DNA of 64,000 bases from Pseudoglutamicibacter cumminsii (lineage in GTDB: Bacteria; Actinomycetota; Actinomycetes; Actinomycetales; Micrococcaceae): assembly GCF_016907775.1 (NCBI RefSeq), contig NZ_JAFBCO010000001.1, positions 806,001 through 870,000 on the forward strand, given 5' to 3'. The position numbers and the translations under genes are program-made. Positions 42,713 to 50,022 of the stretch are shown one piece after another. Below the pieces are notes generated by a model. The model was not told the DNA's origin and ran no database searches. It saw only the letters and a program-made list of their open reading frames with translations. Position 1 is the stretch's first letter, and each line of letters opens with the position of its first letter.

Positions 42713-44144
42713 GCCCCATAGAGTGGTGTAACTCGGTGGCCGAGATCGTCTCCGACTTCGTGTCGTTGTCGGATGTAGAGCGGCCACCGCGTGATCCTTC
42801 GAGTCAACCTTCCAAAGAATCCTCGAACGGAGTCATCACGATGACCGCACCCCATATTGTCGACCCTGCCGGCCTGCTGGGCCAAGCCCTCGCCGATGCA
42901 TCACCGGATCTGATGCGCGAGCTGCTGCAGACCATGATCAACGCCCTGCTTTCCGCCGACGCCGACAGCGTGTGCGGGGCCGAATGGAACGCCCGCTCCG
43001 AGCAGCGGACGAATCGCCGCAACGGCTACCGCCAGCGCCCGCTGGACACCCGCGTCGGCACGATCGATGTCGCCGTCCCGAAGCTGCGCCAGGGCTCGTA
43101 TTTCCCGGAGTGGCTGCTCGAGCGCCGCAAGCGGGCCGAGTCCGCCCTGATCACGGTCGTGGCGGACTGCTACCTCGCTGGTGTGTCCACCCGCCGGATG
43201 GACAAGCTCGTCAAGACGCTCGGCATCCACGCCCTGTCGAAATCCCAGGTCTCGCGCATGGCCGCCGACCTCGACGAGCAGGTCGCCGCGTTCCGCCACC
43301 GACGTCTGGACGAGGCCGGGCCGTTCACGTTCGTCACCGCTGATGCGCTGGCGATCAAGGTCCGCGAGAACAAGCAGGTCGTCAAAGCCTCGGTGCTGCT
43401 GGCCACCGGCGTCAACGGTGACGGCCACCGCGAGGTCCTGGGCATGCAAGTCGCCACCAGCGAGACGAAGGCCTCGTGGAACACCTTCTTCGCCGACCTG
43501 GTGGCCCGTGGCCTGGGCGGAGTGCGGCTGGTGACCTCCGATGCCCACGCCGGGCTGGTGGAGGCGATCGCGGCACACCTGCCCGGGGCCGCCTGGCAGC
43601 GCTGCCGCACCCACTACGCCGCCAACCTCATGGCCGTGTGCCCCAAGTCCATGTGGCCGGCGGTGAAGGCGATGTTGCACAGCGTGTACGACCAGCCCAC
43701 CGCATCGGCCGTGCACGAGCAGTTCGACCGCCTGCTGGAGTACACCGACAGCAGGCTGCCCGAGGTTGCTGACCACCTCGGCGATGCCCGTGAGGACCTG
43801 CTCGCCTTCACCGGGTTCCCCGACGATGTGTGGCGGCAGATCTGGTCCAACAACCCCACCGAACGTCTCAACCGGGAGATCCGCCGCCGCACCGACGTGG
43901 TCGGGATCTTCCCGAACCGGGATGCCATCGTTCGCCTCGTCGGCGCCGTCCTGGCCGAGCAGACCGACGAATGGGCCGAAGGCCGCCGCTACCTCGGTCT
44001 CGAAGTCCTCAGCCGCTGCCGACTCACCCTGACCACCGACCCCGCCACCAGCTCGCCGACGGAGGTGAGCACCGACGACCTGATGCAACTACCCGCCTGA
44101 CCACCCACGAAGGATCACCATTCAGTTACACCACTTCCAGGGGC
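42713..44144. mobile_element. IS256-family insertion sequence
   Basis: The element is 1432 bases with imperfect 21-base ends: GCCCC-ATAG-AGTGGTGTAACT at the left, and the complement of GCCCC-TGGA-AGTGGTGTAACT at the right (17 of 21 matching). It carries one transposase gene. It splits a phage tail gene. No 8-9-base target duplication is visible, although an 8-base duplication would have kept the tail frame. Confidence 0.85.
42841..44100 (+). CDS. IS256-family (mutator-type) transposase
   Basis: The 419-residue protein is complete and has the family features: GYRQRPLDTRVGTIDVAVPK, a DDE core with Asp in FVTADALAIKV, Asp in VTSDAHAGLVEA and Glu in NPTERLNREIRRR, and the CRTHYAANLMA motif. ATG 42841 is preferred to an upstream 42736 start because the conserved protein begins here. 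Codon use is more GC-rich than the prophage around it, so it arrived separately and probably recently. Confidence 0.94.
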   Translation: MTAPHIVDPAGLLGQALADASPDLMRELLQTMINALLSADADSVCGAEWNARSEQRTNRRNGYRQRPLDTRVGTIDVAVPKLRQGSYFPEWLLERRKRAESALITVVADCYLAGVSTRRMDKLVKTLGIHALSKSQVSRMAADLDEQVAAFRHRRLDEAGPFTFVTADALAIKVRENKQVVKASVLLATGVNGDGHREVLGMQVATSETKASWNTFFADLVARGLGGVRLVTSDAHAGLVEAIAAHLPGAAWQRCRTHYAANLMAVCPKSMWPAVKAMLHSVYDQPTASAVHEQFDRLLEYTDSRLPEVADHLGDAREDLLAFTGFPDDVWRQIWSNNPTERLNREIRRRTDVVGIFPNRDAIVRLVGAVLAEQTDEWAEGRRYLGLEVLSRCRLTLTTDPATSSPTEVSTDDLMQLPA

Positions 44145-45452
44145 TTGACCGCGGCACCGAAACTAACAGAATCGGCGGCCGCGCTCATCCCGTACGGTGA
44201 GCAAGACACGGCCCGGTTGGGTTGGTCTCATGAGTCGATCGACTCCACCGAACAAAACGCGTATGAAGTACGGTTAGACTACGGCGACGGCTACGAGTCG
44301 CTAGGGAAACAGGAAAGCGGCGCTGATAGCCATGAGCTATACATAATCTTTGCCTTCCCGCCGGCAACGATACGGTGGCAGGTCCGAACCTGGGGTGAGC
44401 ACGCTGACCCGTCGCCGTGGTCGCCGGTCGGTGTCATCGACATCAAAAACGCGCCCGCGGTCGCGATCATCGACCCAGCGGATGGGAGCGAGATCAACAC
44501 GTCAAATGTTTCTGTGGCCGTCGAGTTTGAGACTGATGAGACCACTGAGCCGCAACGGTGGGAAGCGTACTTGGCCGAGCTTGGCAATAGCGAGAACCAG
44601 TTATGGAACGGTACAGGCCGCGCAGATACGGTTATAGAGCTACCTGAGATTGAGACACCGGACGAATACGTGTTAGCGGTTCGTGTTCGTGACACGGCGG
44701 GCATATGGTCGCCATGGGCTGAATCATGGTTCACGATCCGGTTTCTACCGCCGCCGGCACCGGTCGTTGATTCGGTTGATTGGGATATTGCGGCGGGCGC
44801 GGTTCACCTGTCGATCACGGCGGCGGAGCCGGGCGCGGGCGAAGATGCTACTGATTCGTTTGACGTGTACCGGGTCGAGGAGACACCCGCGGGAACTGTT
44901 CGTATCCCTGTCTTGCGGGGCGTGACACCGGAAGAAGCGGGGCTGATTTCAGACGCGCTACCGCCGTTGAACACGTTCGTGATGTATGAGGTTCGCGCCC
45001 GTACTCAATACGGTGCTACGGCTTCGGTTACTGAGACGGTTGAGACGCCGGCGCGCGGCTGGTGTTACGTGAACGGCGGCGCGGGGTTCGGTGAGGTCGC
45101 TCGCATCCGGGACAACCTGAGCACGGATTACACGCGGGGGGTTGTGAAACAGCTGCACCAGTTCGCGGGACGTCGTTACCCGGTCGAATACCAAGGCAAC
45201 GCGCGGACACTCAAAATTGGTATGGCGGGCCGGCTAGGCGGTGGATCTTCAACGCTAGATGAATGGTGGAACGTGGTTGAGGCGACCCCGCCGTTGTGCT
45301 TCCGTGACGCCACATTGAAGGCGTTCGTAGCCGCGGGTGAGGTGTCAACGAGCTATACGCGTGTGACCCGTGAAATTAGCGTGGATTTCGAGGGGGTGGA
45401 CTATGACGAATCAGCAGGATACCGCGCTAGTGTTGGCGGGTCCGAGATTTAA
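44145..45452 (+). pseudogene. 3' part of the IS-broken minor tail protein gene
   Basis: Directly after the right end of the IS the frame continues with LTAAPKLTESAAALIPYGEQ and about 435 residues, including Fn3-like units (WSHESIDSTEQNAYEVRLDY, EPQRWEAYLAELGNSENQLW, DSFDVYRVEETPAG) and a C-terminal domain (WCYVNGGAGFGEVARIRDNL, RRYPVEYQGNARTLKI). There is no proper start for this piece. The two halves add up to a protein of about 770 residues, normal for an actinophage tail tip protein. The 3' end overlaps the next gene. Confidence 0.8.
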
Positions 45453-46485
45453 CGAGTATTGGACTGCTGAATTGCTTGATTGGTCGGATAGTGTCGTTGG
45501 GTCGCTTGGTGAGGTGACCGGCGGTAGTCTCACGATGAACCTACATGCGGCGTTACGCCGTACCGGGTCGATCACGTACGCGGGTGAATCGGTCGCTTGG
45601 CACCGGTACCGGGTTAGGCCGGTCTATCACTGGACGGGGGTTGACGGTATAGCTAGGTCTTGGCCGCTCGGTGTGTTGATCCCTGACACTACCGGCGTCG
45701 AATATATGGACGGCGGACACACACGCACCGTGGACCTATACGACAAGATAGACATTCTCGCGCAAGACTGTTTCACGGGGCCTTATACGGTGCCGGCGGG
45801 CGTGAACATTGTCGCAGCTGTAGAAGCGGTGATTACGGCGGGGGATACGGACGCGCGGCACGCTATCTATCCATCGACGGAGGCGGCGCGGGTGAATCGT
45901 GTCTGGGAGCCCGGCACGGCACGGCTACGGGTCATCAACGACTTGCTTGAGTCGCTCAACTATGCGGCGTTGTATACGGATGATGACGGCATTTACCGGG
46001 CGGAGCCGTATAGGCCGCCGGGTAACCGGCCCACCGTTTACGAGTTCGCTGACGATCACACGGGCATCTATAGCCCGGAGTTCTCGCATGAGAAGGACAC
46101 GTATGCGGCGGCGAACCGTGTGGTTTGTATTGTTCAGGGTACTGACGAGGAACCGGGGTTGAGGGCGGTCGCTGAGAACCGTGACCCGGATTCGGTTATC
46201 AGTTTTCAGGCGCGGGGCCGTTGGGTGACCCGTGTAGAAGAGGGGCTTGAAGCGGCTTCACGGGCGGCGTTGCAGGCGCAGGCTGACCGGTTGATCTTGG
46301 AGGAAGCTAACGCGGTGTCTAAATACCAGATTCGGCATGCCCCGGCCCCTATCGGGTTGGGTGACATGGTTGGGTTTACCCGTGACGCGGAGGGGATCAG
46401 GACGCGCGGAACGGTGGAGTCTATCGAGTACAGCCTTGAGACGGGCGCGCTTTGTTCAACGACGCTTAGGGAGGTTATCGGGTGA
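45403..46485 (+). CDS. Minor tail/baseplate protein
   Basis: The 360-residue product (ALVLAGPRFNEYWTAELLDW, TRTVDLYDKIDILAQDCFTG, YAALYTDDDGIYRAEPYRPP, KYQIRHAPAPIGLGDMVGFT) resembles distal tail and hub proteins of actinophages (Gp37-like). ATG 45403 with GAGGGGGTG upstream overlaps the previous gene by 50 bases. Baseplate role inferred from order. Confidence 0.75.
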   Translation: MTNQQDTALVLAGPRFNEYWTAELLDWSDSVVGSLGEVTGGSLTMNLHAALRRTGSITYAGESVAWHRYRVRPVYHWTGVDGIARSWPLGVLIPDTTGVEYMDGGHTRTVDLYDKIDILAQDCFTGPYTVPAGVNIVAAVEAVITAGDTDARHAIYPSTEAARVNRVWEPGTARLRVINDLLESLNYAALYTDDDGIYRAEPYRPPGNRPTVYEFADDHTGIYSPEFSHEKDTYAAANRVVCIVQGTDEEPGLRAVAENRDPDSVISFQARGRWVTRVEEGLEAASRAALQAQADRLILEEANAVSKYQIRHAPAPIGLGDMVGFTRDAEGIRTRGTVESIEYSLETGALCSTTLREVIG

Positions 46486-47057
46486 GTGGTGTGAATCCGT
46501 TAGCGGGGCTTGTGTCTGACCCGGCCCGGCTGGGCGCGGAGGTTACGCAACGTTGGGGGACGGTGAAGAGCGTTGACCCGCCGGCCGTCGTGTTGGACGG
46601 CTATGAGGATCCGGTTACACCTACGGGGGTAGCGTCTCCACAGTTCTGGCCCGGGTTGCGGGTGTTGTGTCTGCATCAGGGTACGCAGTTGAATGTTGTC
46701 GCTAACGCGGGCGGGGCCGGTAACCGTGAACGCGTCGATATTAGCGGGTCTTGGGGTTGGTGGAAGTGGGATCCGGGCACGTATATCGAACGCGACGGCA
46801 AGAAGCGCTGGATTACGGGCCGGCTGAGGCGCACGGATGGGGGTACTTTTGACCCTACAACCAGGGGGTATGTGTATAGCAACCTGCCTGACGGGGATAA
46901 GCCGGCTTCCCTACGGACTTCGGTGGTGTGTGCTGGTGGCGGCACATCTGGACCTGAAATTGTGAAGGTTTATTTTGATGCCGGCAATATGGTGTTGTAT
47001 CCGGAGCGGTCTACAAGATTTGTTGATTTTCAATCGGTGTCTTGGAACGCCGCATAA
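46482..47057 (+). CDS. Baseplate or tail tip protein
   Basis: The 191-residue product (PARLGAEVTQRWGTVKSVDP, VASPQFWPGLRVLCLHQGTQ) has a short OB-like beta domain of the kind found in tail-hub auxiliary proteins. GTG start inside the previous stop. Not assigned to a named family. Confidence 0.6.
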   Translation: MSGVNPLAGLVSDPARLGAEVTQRWGTVKSVDPPAVVLDGYEDPVTPTGVASPQFWPGLRVLCLHQGTQLNVVANAGGAGNRERVDISGSWGWWKWDPGTYIERDGKKRWITGRLRRTDGGTFDPTTRGYVYSNLPDGDKPASLRTSVVCAGGGTSGPEIVKVYFDAGNMVLYPERSTRFVDFQSVSWNAA

Positions 47058-47066
47058 GGGGTTGTT

Positions 47067-47552
47067 ATGAGTATTGACCTGGACGGTTTGAGTGTCGAGG
47101 AATTGACGGGGTTGCGTGAACGTATCGACGCAGCGCTAACACGCAGAACAGCGGCCGCGTACATCGAAGAGCAGGTTACGCACGTGTATGAGTCGGCGCG
47201 GGGTGAAGGGATGATCACAGCGCCGGAGACCGGGGCGGAATGGGTACAGCCGGCGGGCGCTCACGACGCCTATGTTGCGGGTGATGTTGTCGAGTATGCG
47301 GGCCGGGTGTGGGTGTCGATCGTGACGCCTAATGTTTGGGAACCGGGCGTTACGGGTTGGCGGCAACAAGACACCAGCGGCGACGGCGACGGAGACGCTA
47401 CCCCGGCACCGTATCAACAGCCCGCCGGCGCACATGATGCCTATAACACCGGCGACCTAGTCATCTGGAACGGATCAACCTACCGCGCTAAACAAGACGC
47501 TGTCGTGTGGTCACCCGGAGATTGGCCGGCCGCATGGGAGCGGGTCGAATGA
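47067..47552 (+). CDS. Tail protein with two carbohydrate-binding repeats
   Basis: After a helical start the 161-residue protein has two tandem CBM5/12-like modules: WVQPAGAHDAYVAGDVVEYA with GRVWVS, and YQQPAGAHDAYNTGDLVIWN with GSTYRA. Such chitin-binding-like units in actinophage tail genes probably bind cell-wall glycans and help host attachment. A Gly/Asp linker joins the modules. Confidence 0.78.
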   Translation: MSIDLDGLSVEELTGLRERIDAALTRRTAAAYIEEQVTHVYESARGEGMITAPETGAEWVQPAGAHDAYVAGDVVEYAGRVWVSIVTPNVWEPGVTGWRQQDTSGDGDGDATPAPYQQPAGAHDAYNTGDLVIWNGSTYRAKQDAVVWSPGDWPAAWERVE

Positions 47553-47959
47553 TGAGCGACGTAGACAAAGCAAACCACGACTCGGCACGGCTTAGGCGCG
47601 TGTTCATCGTCGCCGCCGCCGTATATGCGCTAACCCGCGGGCTAGCGTACCTAATGCCTCGCCCTACACAGGGCCCTATCTGGGACGCGTCGCTAAACGG
47701 TGAACTCATCCCAGTATGGGGCGCGGTCTGGATCATCGCCGGAACATGGGCGCTAGCAGGCGCTAAACGAGCGAACATCAACGCGGGCGTATTCCTCACG
47801 GTCGGGCTCATGTACGCGTGGGGCGCAATGTGGGGCCTCGGCTGGATATTCGCGCTAATCGAACATGACCTGTCTACGTTCTGGTGGCAAACAATGGCGA
47901 CCTATATAGCGCCCGCCGTGATGGTTACCGCGCTACTAGGCATCACACCACGCAGATAA
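47549..47959 (+). CDS. Four-helix membrane protein
   Basis: The 136-residue protein has four hydrophobic segments (FIVAAAVYALTRGLAYLM, VWGAVWIIAGTWALAG, AGVFLTVGLMYAWGAMWGLG, MATYIAPAVMVTALLGI). It starts inside the preceding stop, with a second ATG one codon later. Common at this place in actinophage lysis-proximal regions; exact role unknown. Confidence 0.65.
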   Translation: MMSDVDKANHDSARLRRVFIVAAAVYALTRGLAYLMPRPTQGPIWDASLNGELIPVWGAVWIIAGTWALAGAKRANINAGVFLTVGLMYAWGAMWGLGWIFALIEHDLSTFWWQTMATYIAPAVMVTALLGITPRR

Positions 47960-47971
47960 GGGGGCGCGTGT

Positions 47972-48265
47972 ATGCATGCAACAGCGTGGCAGGTTGTGGC
48001 GACGCTCGCGGGCGTGTTGATTACGGGCGGCTGCACGGTGTGGGTTGCTCGACAGAACAGGCGCGTAACCCGCGAAGACACGCTTTTGAATCGGTATGGT
48101 GAACGGCTTGTTGCGTTGGAGGAACGGGAGCAGAGGCAACAAGAACGGCTGGATGCGTTAGAAGTGAAGTTGGCGTTGTCGGTTGACTATATCCAGGCGT
48201 TACGGCACCACATCTATACGGGCAGGAACCCGCCGCCGCCGGATTGGCCGGAAGGTTTACCGTAA
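47972..48265 (+). CDS. Membrane-anchored coiled-coil protein
   Basis: The 97-residue protein has one N-terminal membrane helix (VVATLAGVLITGGCTVWVA) and a coiled coil (RLVALEEREQRQQERLDALE). This Rz/holin-accessory-like layout before an endolysin gene suggests help in lysis. Followed by a strong terminator. Confidence 0.65.
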   Translation: MHATAWQVVATLAGVLITGGCTVWVARQNRRVTREDTLLNRYGERLVALEEREQRQQERLDALEVKLALSVDYIQALRHHIYTGRNPPPPDWPEGLP

Positions 48266-48274
48266 CAAGCTATA

Positions 48275-48318
48275 GGCGACCGCATAGACACTGACCGCGT
48301 GTTTATGGGGTCGCCTTT
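48275..48318 (+). terminator. Strong terminator before the endolysin gene
   Basis: GGCGACC pairs with GGTCGCC and the stem continues through CATAGACAC/GTGTTTATG, giving 17 positions with one mismatch and one wobble, followed by TTT. It closes the tail transcript. Confidence 0.75.
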
Positions 48319-48354
48319 CATATACAGGAACACAAAACAATAGGGGGTTAGCTT

Positions 48355-49323
48355 ATGGCTAGGTGGTTGACGGGGTTAGCGAGGGTTGCACGTAAGACGG
48401 GTTACCCGGTCGTTGAAGTTGGGGGCTGGAAACGGCGAGGGTTCCTTAGAACACCACAAGGCGCTGTGAAAGGCATCGTCTGTCACCACACGGCACACGC
48501 TAGAGGGAACACGCTCAACGCTCCATCGCTGAACGTGGTGACGCACGGCCGGCCCCGGTTACCAGGCCCGCTATCTCACTACGTGCTAGGACGCGACGGC
48601 ACTATCTATGTCGTAGCCGCCGGTCACTGTAACCACGCCGGACGGGTGAAACAGGGCTGGCAGTCCAATAGCAACACGATCGGGATTGAGGCGGAGAATG
48701 ACGGGGTAGGGCAGACATGGCCCGCTAAACAGCTAGATGCCTACGTGAAGCTATGCCGCGCGTTGATTGATGAGTTCAAGCTAGGAACGAAACAGGTTGT
48801 TGGGCATAAGGAGATCTCGCTTGAAGGGAAGATCGACCCGAACTTCAGTAGCCCGCGCCTGTCGATGGATGAGTTCCGCAGCTATATCGCGCGCGGCGGC
48901 TACACGGGTGTGAAAGCGCCGGCCCGCGCCGTAAAGACCGCCGCACGTAAGGCAGGCAAGACGGAAGCGAAAGCCGCGGCGAAACCAGCGGGCAAGACGT
49001 GGCCGGCCGTGAAACTACCGGTCACGGATCGGCACACCACGGCATCGCATAACGCTTGGGTGAAACTCATGAACGATGTTGGGTTTCGAGACAAGTCGCT
49101 AACCAAGAACATACAGTCCTGGCTTGCTAGCGCGCGGGTTGGCAGGTACTACCGCGGCCGGGTCGATGGAGTGTTTGGCCCGATGACTGTGACCGCGCTA
49201 CAACGCTTTCTGACCGGTAAGCGGCATTACCGCGGGTTTGTTGATGGGAAGCGCGGCCCGCTCACTGTACGCGCTGAAATCCAGTACCTGAACGATCAAG
49301 CACGATTCTATAAACGCAAATAG
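48355..49323 (+). CDS. Endolysin, N-acetylmuramoyl-L-alanine amidase with peptidoglycan-binding tail
   Basis: The 322-residue protein has an amidase-2 domain (residues about 35-180) with zinc/catalytic positions in VCHHTAHA (His44 or 45), GIEAEND and VGHKEI...KIDP (His151, Asp161). A Lys/Ala-rich linker follows, then a peptidoglycan-binding domain (GRVDGVFGPMTVTALQRFL, GFVDGKRGPLTVRAEIQYL). It cleaves the wall for phage release. It has its own position after a terminator, so it needs a separate promoter or partial read-through. Confidence 0.93.
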   Translation: MARWLTGLARVARKTGYPVVEVGGWKRRGFLRTPQGAVKGIVCHHTAHARGNTLNAPSLNVVTHGRPRLPGPLSHYVLGRDGTIYVVAAGHCNHAGRVKQGWQSNSNTIGIEAENDGVGQTWPAKQLDAYVKLCRALIDEFKLGTKQVVGHKEISLEGKIDPNFSSPRLSMDEFRSYIARGGYTGVKAPARAVKTAARKAGKTEAKAAAKPAGKTWPAVKLPVTDRHTTASHNAWVKLMNDVGFRDKSLTKNIQSWLASARVGRYYRGRVDGVFGPMTVTALQRFLTGKRHYRGFVDGKRGPLTVRAEIQYLNDQARFYKRK

Positions 49324-49338
49324 GTTAGGTGGTTAGTT

Positions 49339-49602
49339 GTGAATATTGTTGAGCAGGTACCGGCCCGTACTCGGTCGGTGCTGTATCTGATTGTTGGTGT
49401 TCTCACGGTTGCGGCCGGCGCAGTCAACACCTGGTACGCGACCGTTGGTGACGGCGTGCCAGCGTGGGTTACCGGCGCAACAGCGGTGTTGGCGTATATC
49501 GCGGGCGCTACAGGTCTCATCGCGGCGGGTAACACTGACGTGACACCGTCCACGGGTAGACACGCCGCCGATATGGGGCAAGACGTGTTAGACGTCGAAT
49601 AG
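49339..49602 (+). CDS. Holin
   Basis: The 87-residue protein has two membrane helices (VLYLIVGVLTVAAGAVNTWY and VTGATAVLAYIAGATGLIAA) with a short turn between and a polar tail, the class II holin layout, directly after the endolysin gene. GTG start. A strong terminator ends the cassette. Confidence 0.85.
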   Translation: MNIVEQVPARTRSVLYLIVGVLTVAAGAVNTWYATVGDGVPAWVTGATAVLAYIAGATGLIAAGNTDVTPSTGRHAADMGQDVLDVE

Positions 49603-49609
49603 AAACAAG

Positions 49610-49654
49610 AGCGGGCCCGTCGGGGAAGCCACAACCCGGCGGGCCCGCTTTTCT
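49610..49654 (+). terminator. Rho-independent terminator after holin
   Basis: AGCGGGCCCG and CGGGCCCGCT form a perfect stem with TTTTCTT after it. It ends the late region. Confidence 0.9.
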
Positions 49655-49756
49655 TGTGTCCAACCAACCAAGAAAGGAGACAACAACACGCGACCAGATA
49701 GGCGGCGTCTTGCTGTGTCTAGTGTATCAACAAAACATAGACGATAGACACGCTTC

Positions 49757-49797
49757 GGGACAGTGTGGGACAGTTTGGGACAAACGGGACAAACCAG
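49757..49797. repeat. GGGACA phased repeats
   Basis: Four GGGACA copies at 10, 10 and 9 base spacing, a candidate protein-binding array in the right prophage arm. Confidence 0.5.
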
Positions 49798-49820
49798 CGG
49801 CCCGGCATCGACGGGCGGCG

Positions 49821-49850
49821 ACGAGAGAAGACGAGAGAAGACGAGAGAAG
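49821..49850. repeat. Three tandem 10-bp repeats
   Basis: The unit ACGAGAGAAG is repeated exactly three times, followed by a partial fourth (ACGACA). Confidence 0.6.
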
Positions 49851-49948
49851 ACGACAATAAGACTTGCCCCAGGTTTGGTGCTGTTTTGGTGCTGTTTTCC
49901 CTATGGCAAGACCAGGGGGCGAGAAACTCTCAAAACCACCGCCGGCCC

Positions 49949-49977
49949 GTGGTGATCCTGTGGTGACCTGGTGGTGA
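49949..49977. repeat. Right-end integrase arm-type repeats (GTGGTGA)
   Basis: GTGGTGA occurs at 49949, 49960 and 49971 with exact 11-base spacing; the same motif is found twice next to the integrase at the left end. Confidence 0.55.
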
Positions 49978-50022
49978 CACAGAACATTAACGGACGTTGC
50001 AAAACAGTGCACAACGGTAAGC

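Noticed and set aside
42901-44088. 395-residue minus-strand frame across the transposase
   Set aside because: Shadow of the GC-rich transposase gene; Gly/His/Val-rich with no family features.
49821-49850. CRISPR-like array from the ACGAGAGAAG repeats
   Set aside because: Units are 10 bases, directly adjacent and without spacers.
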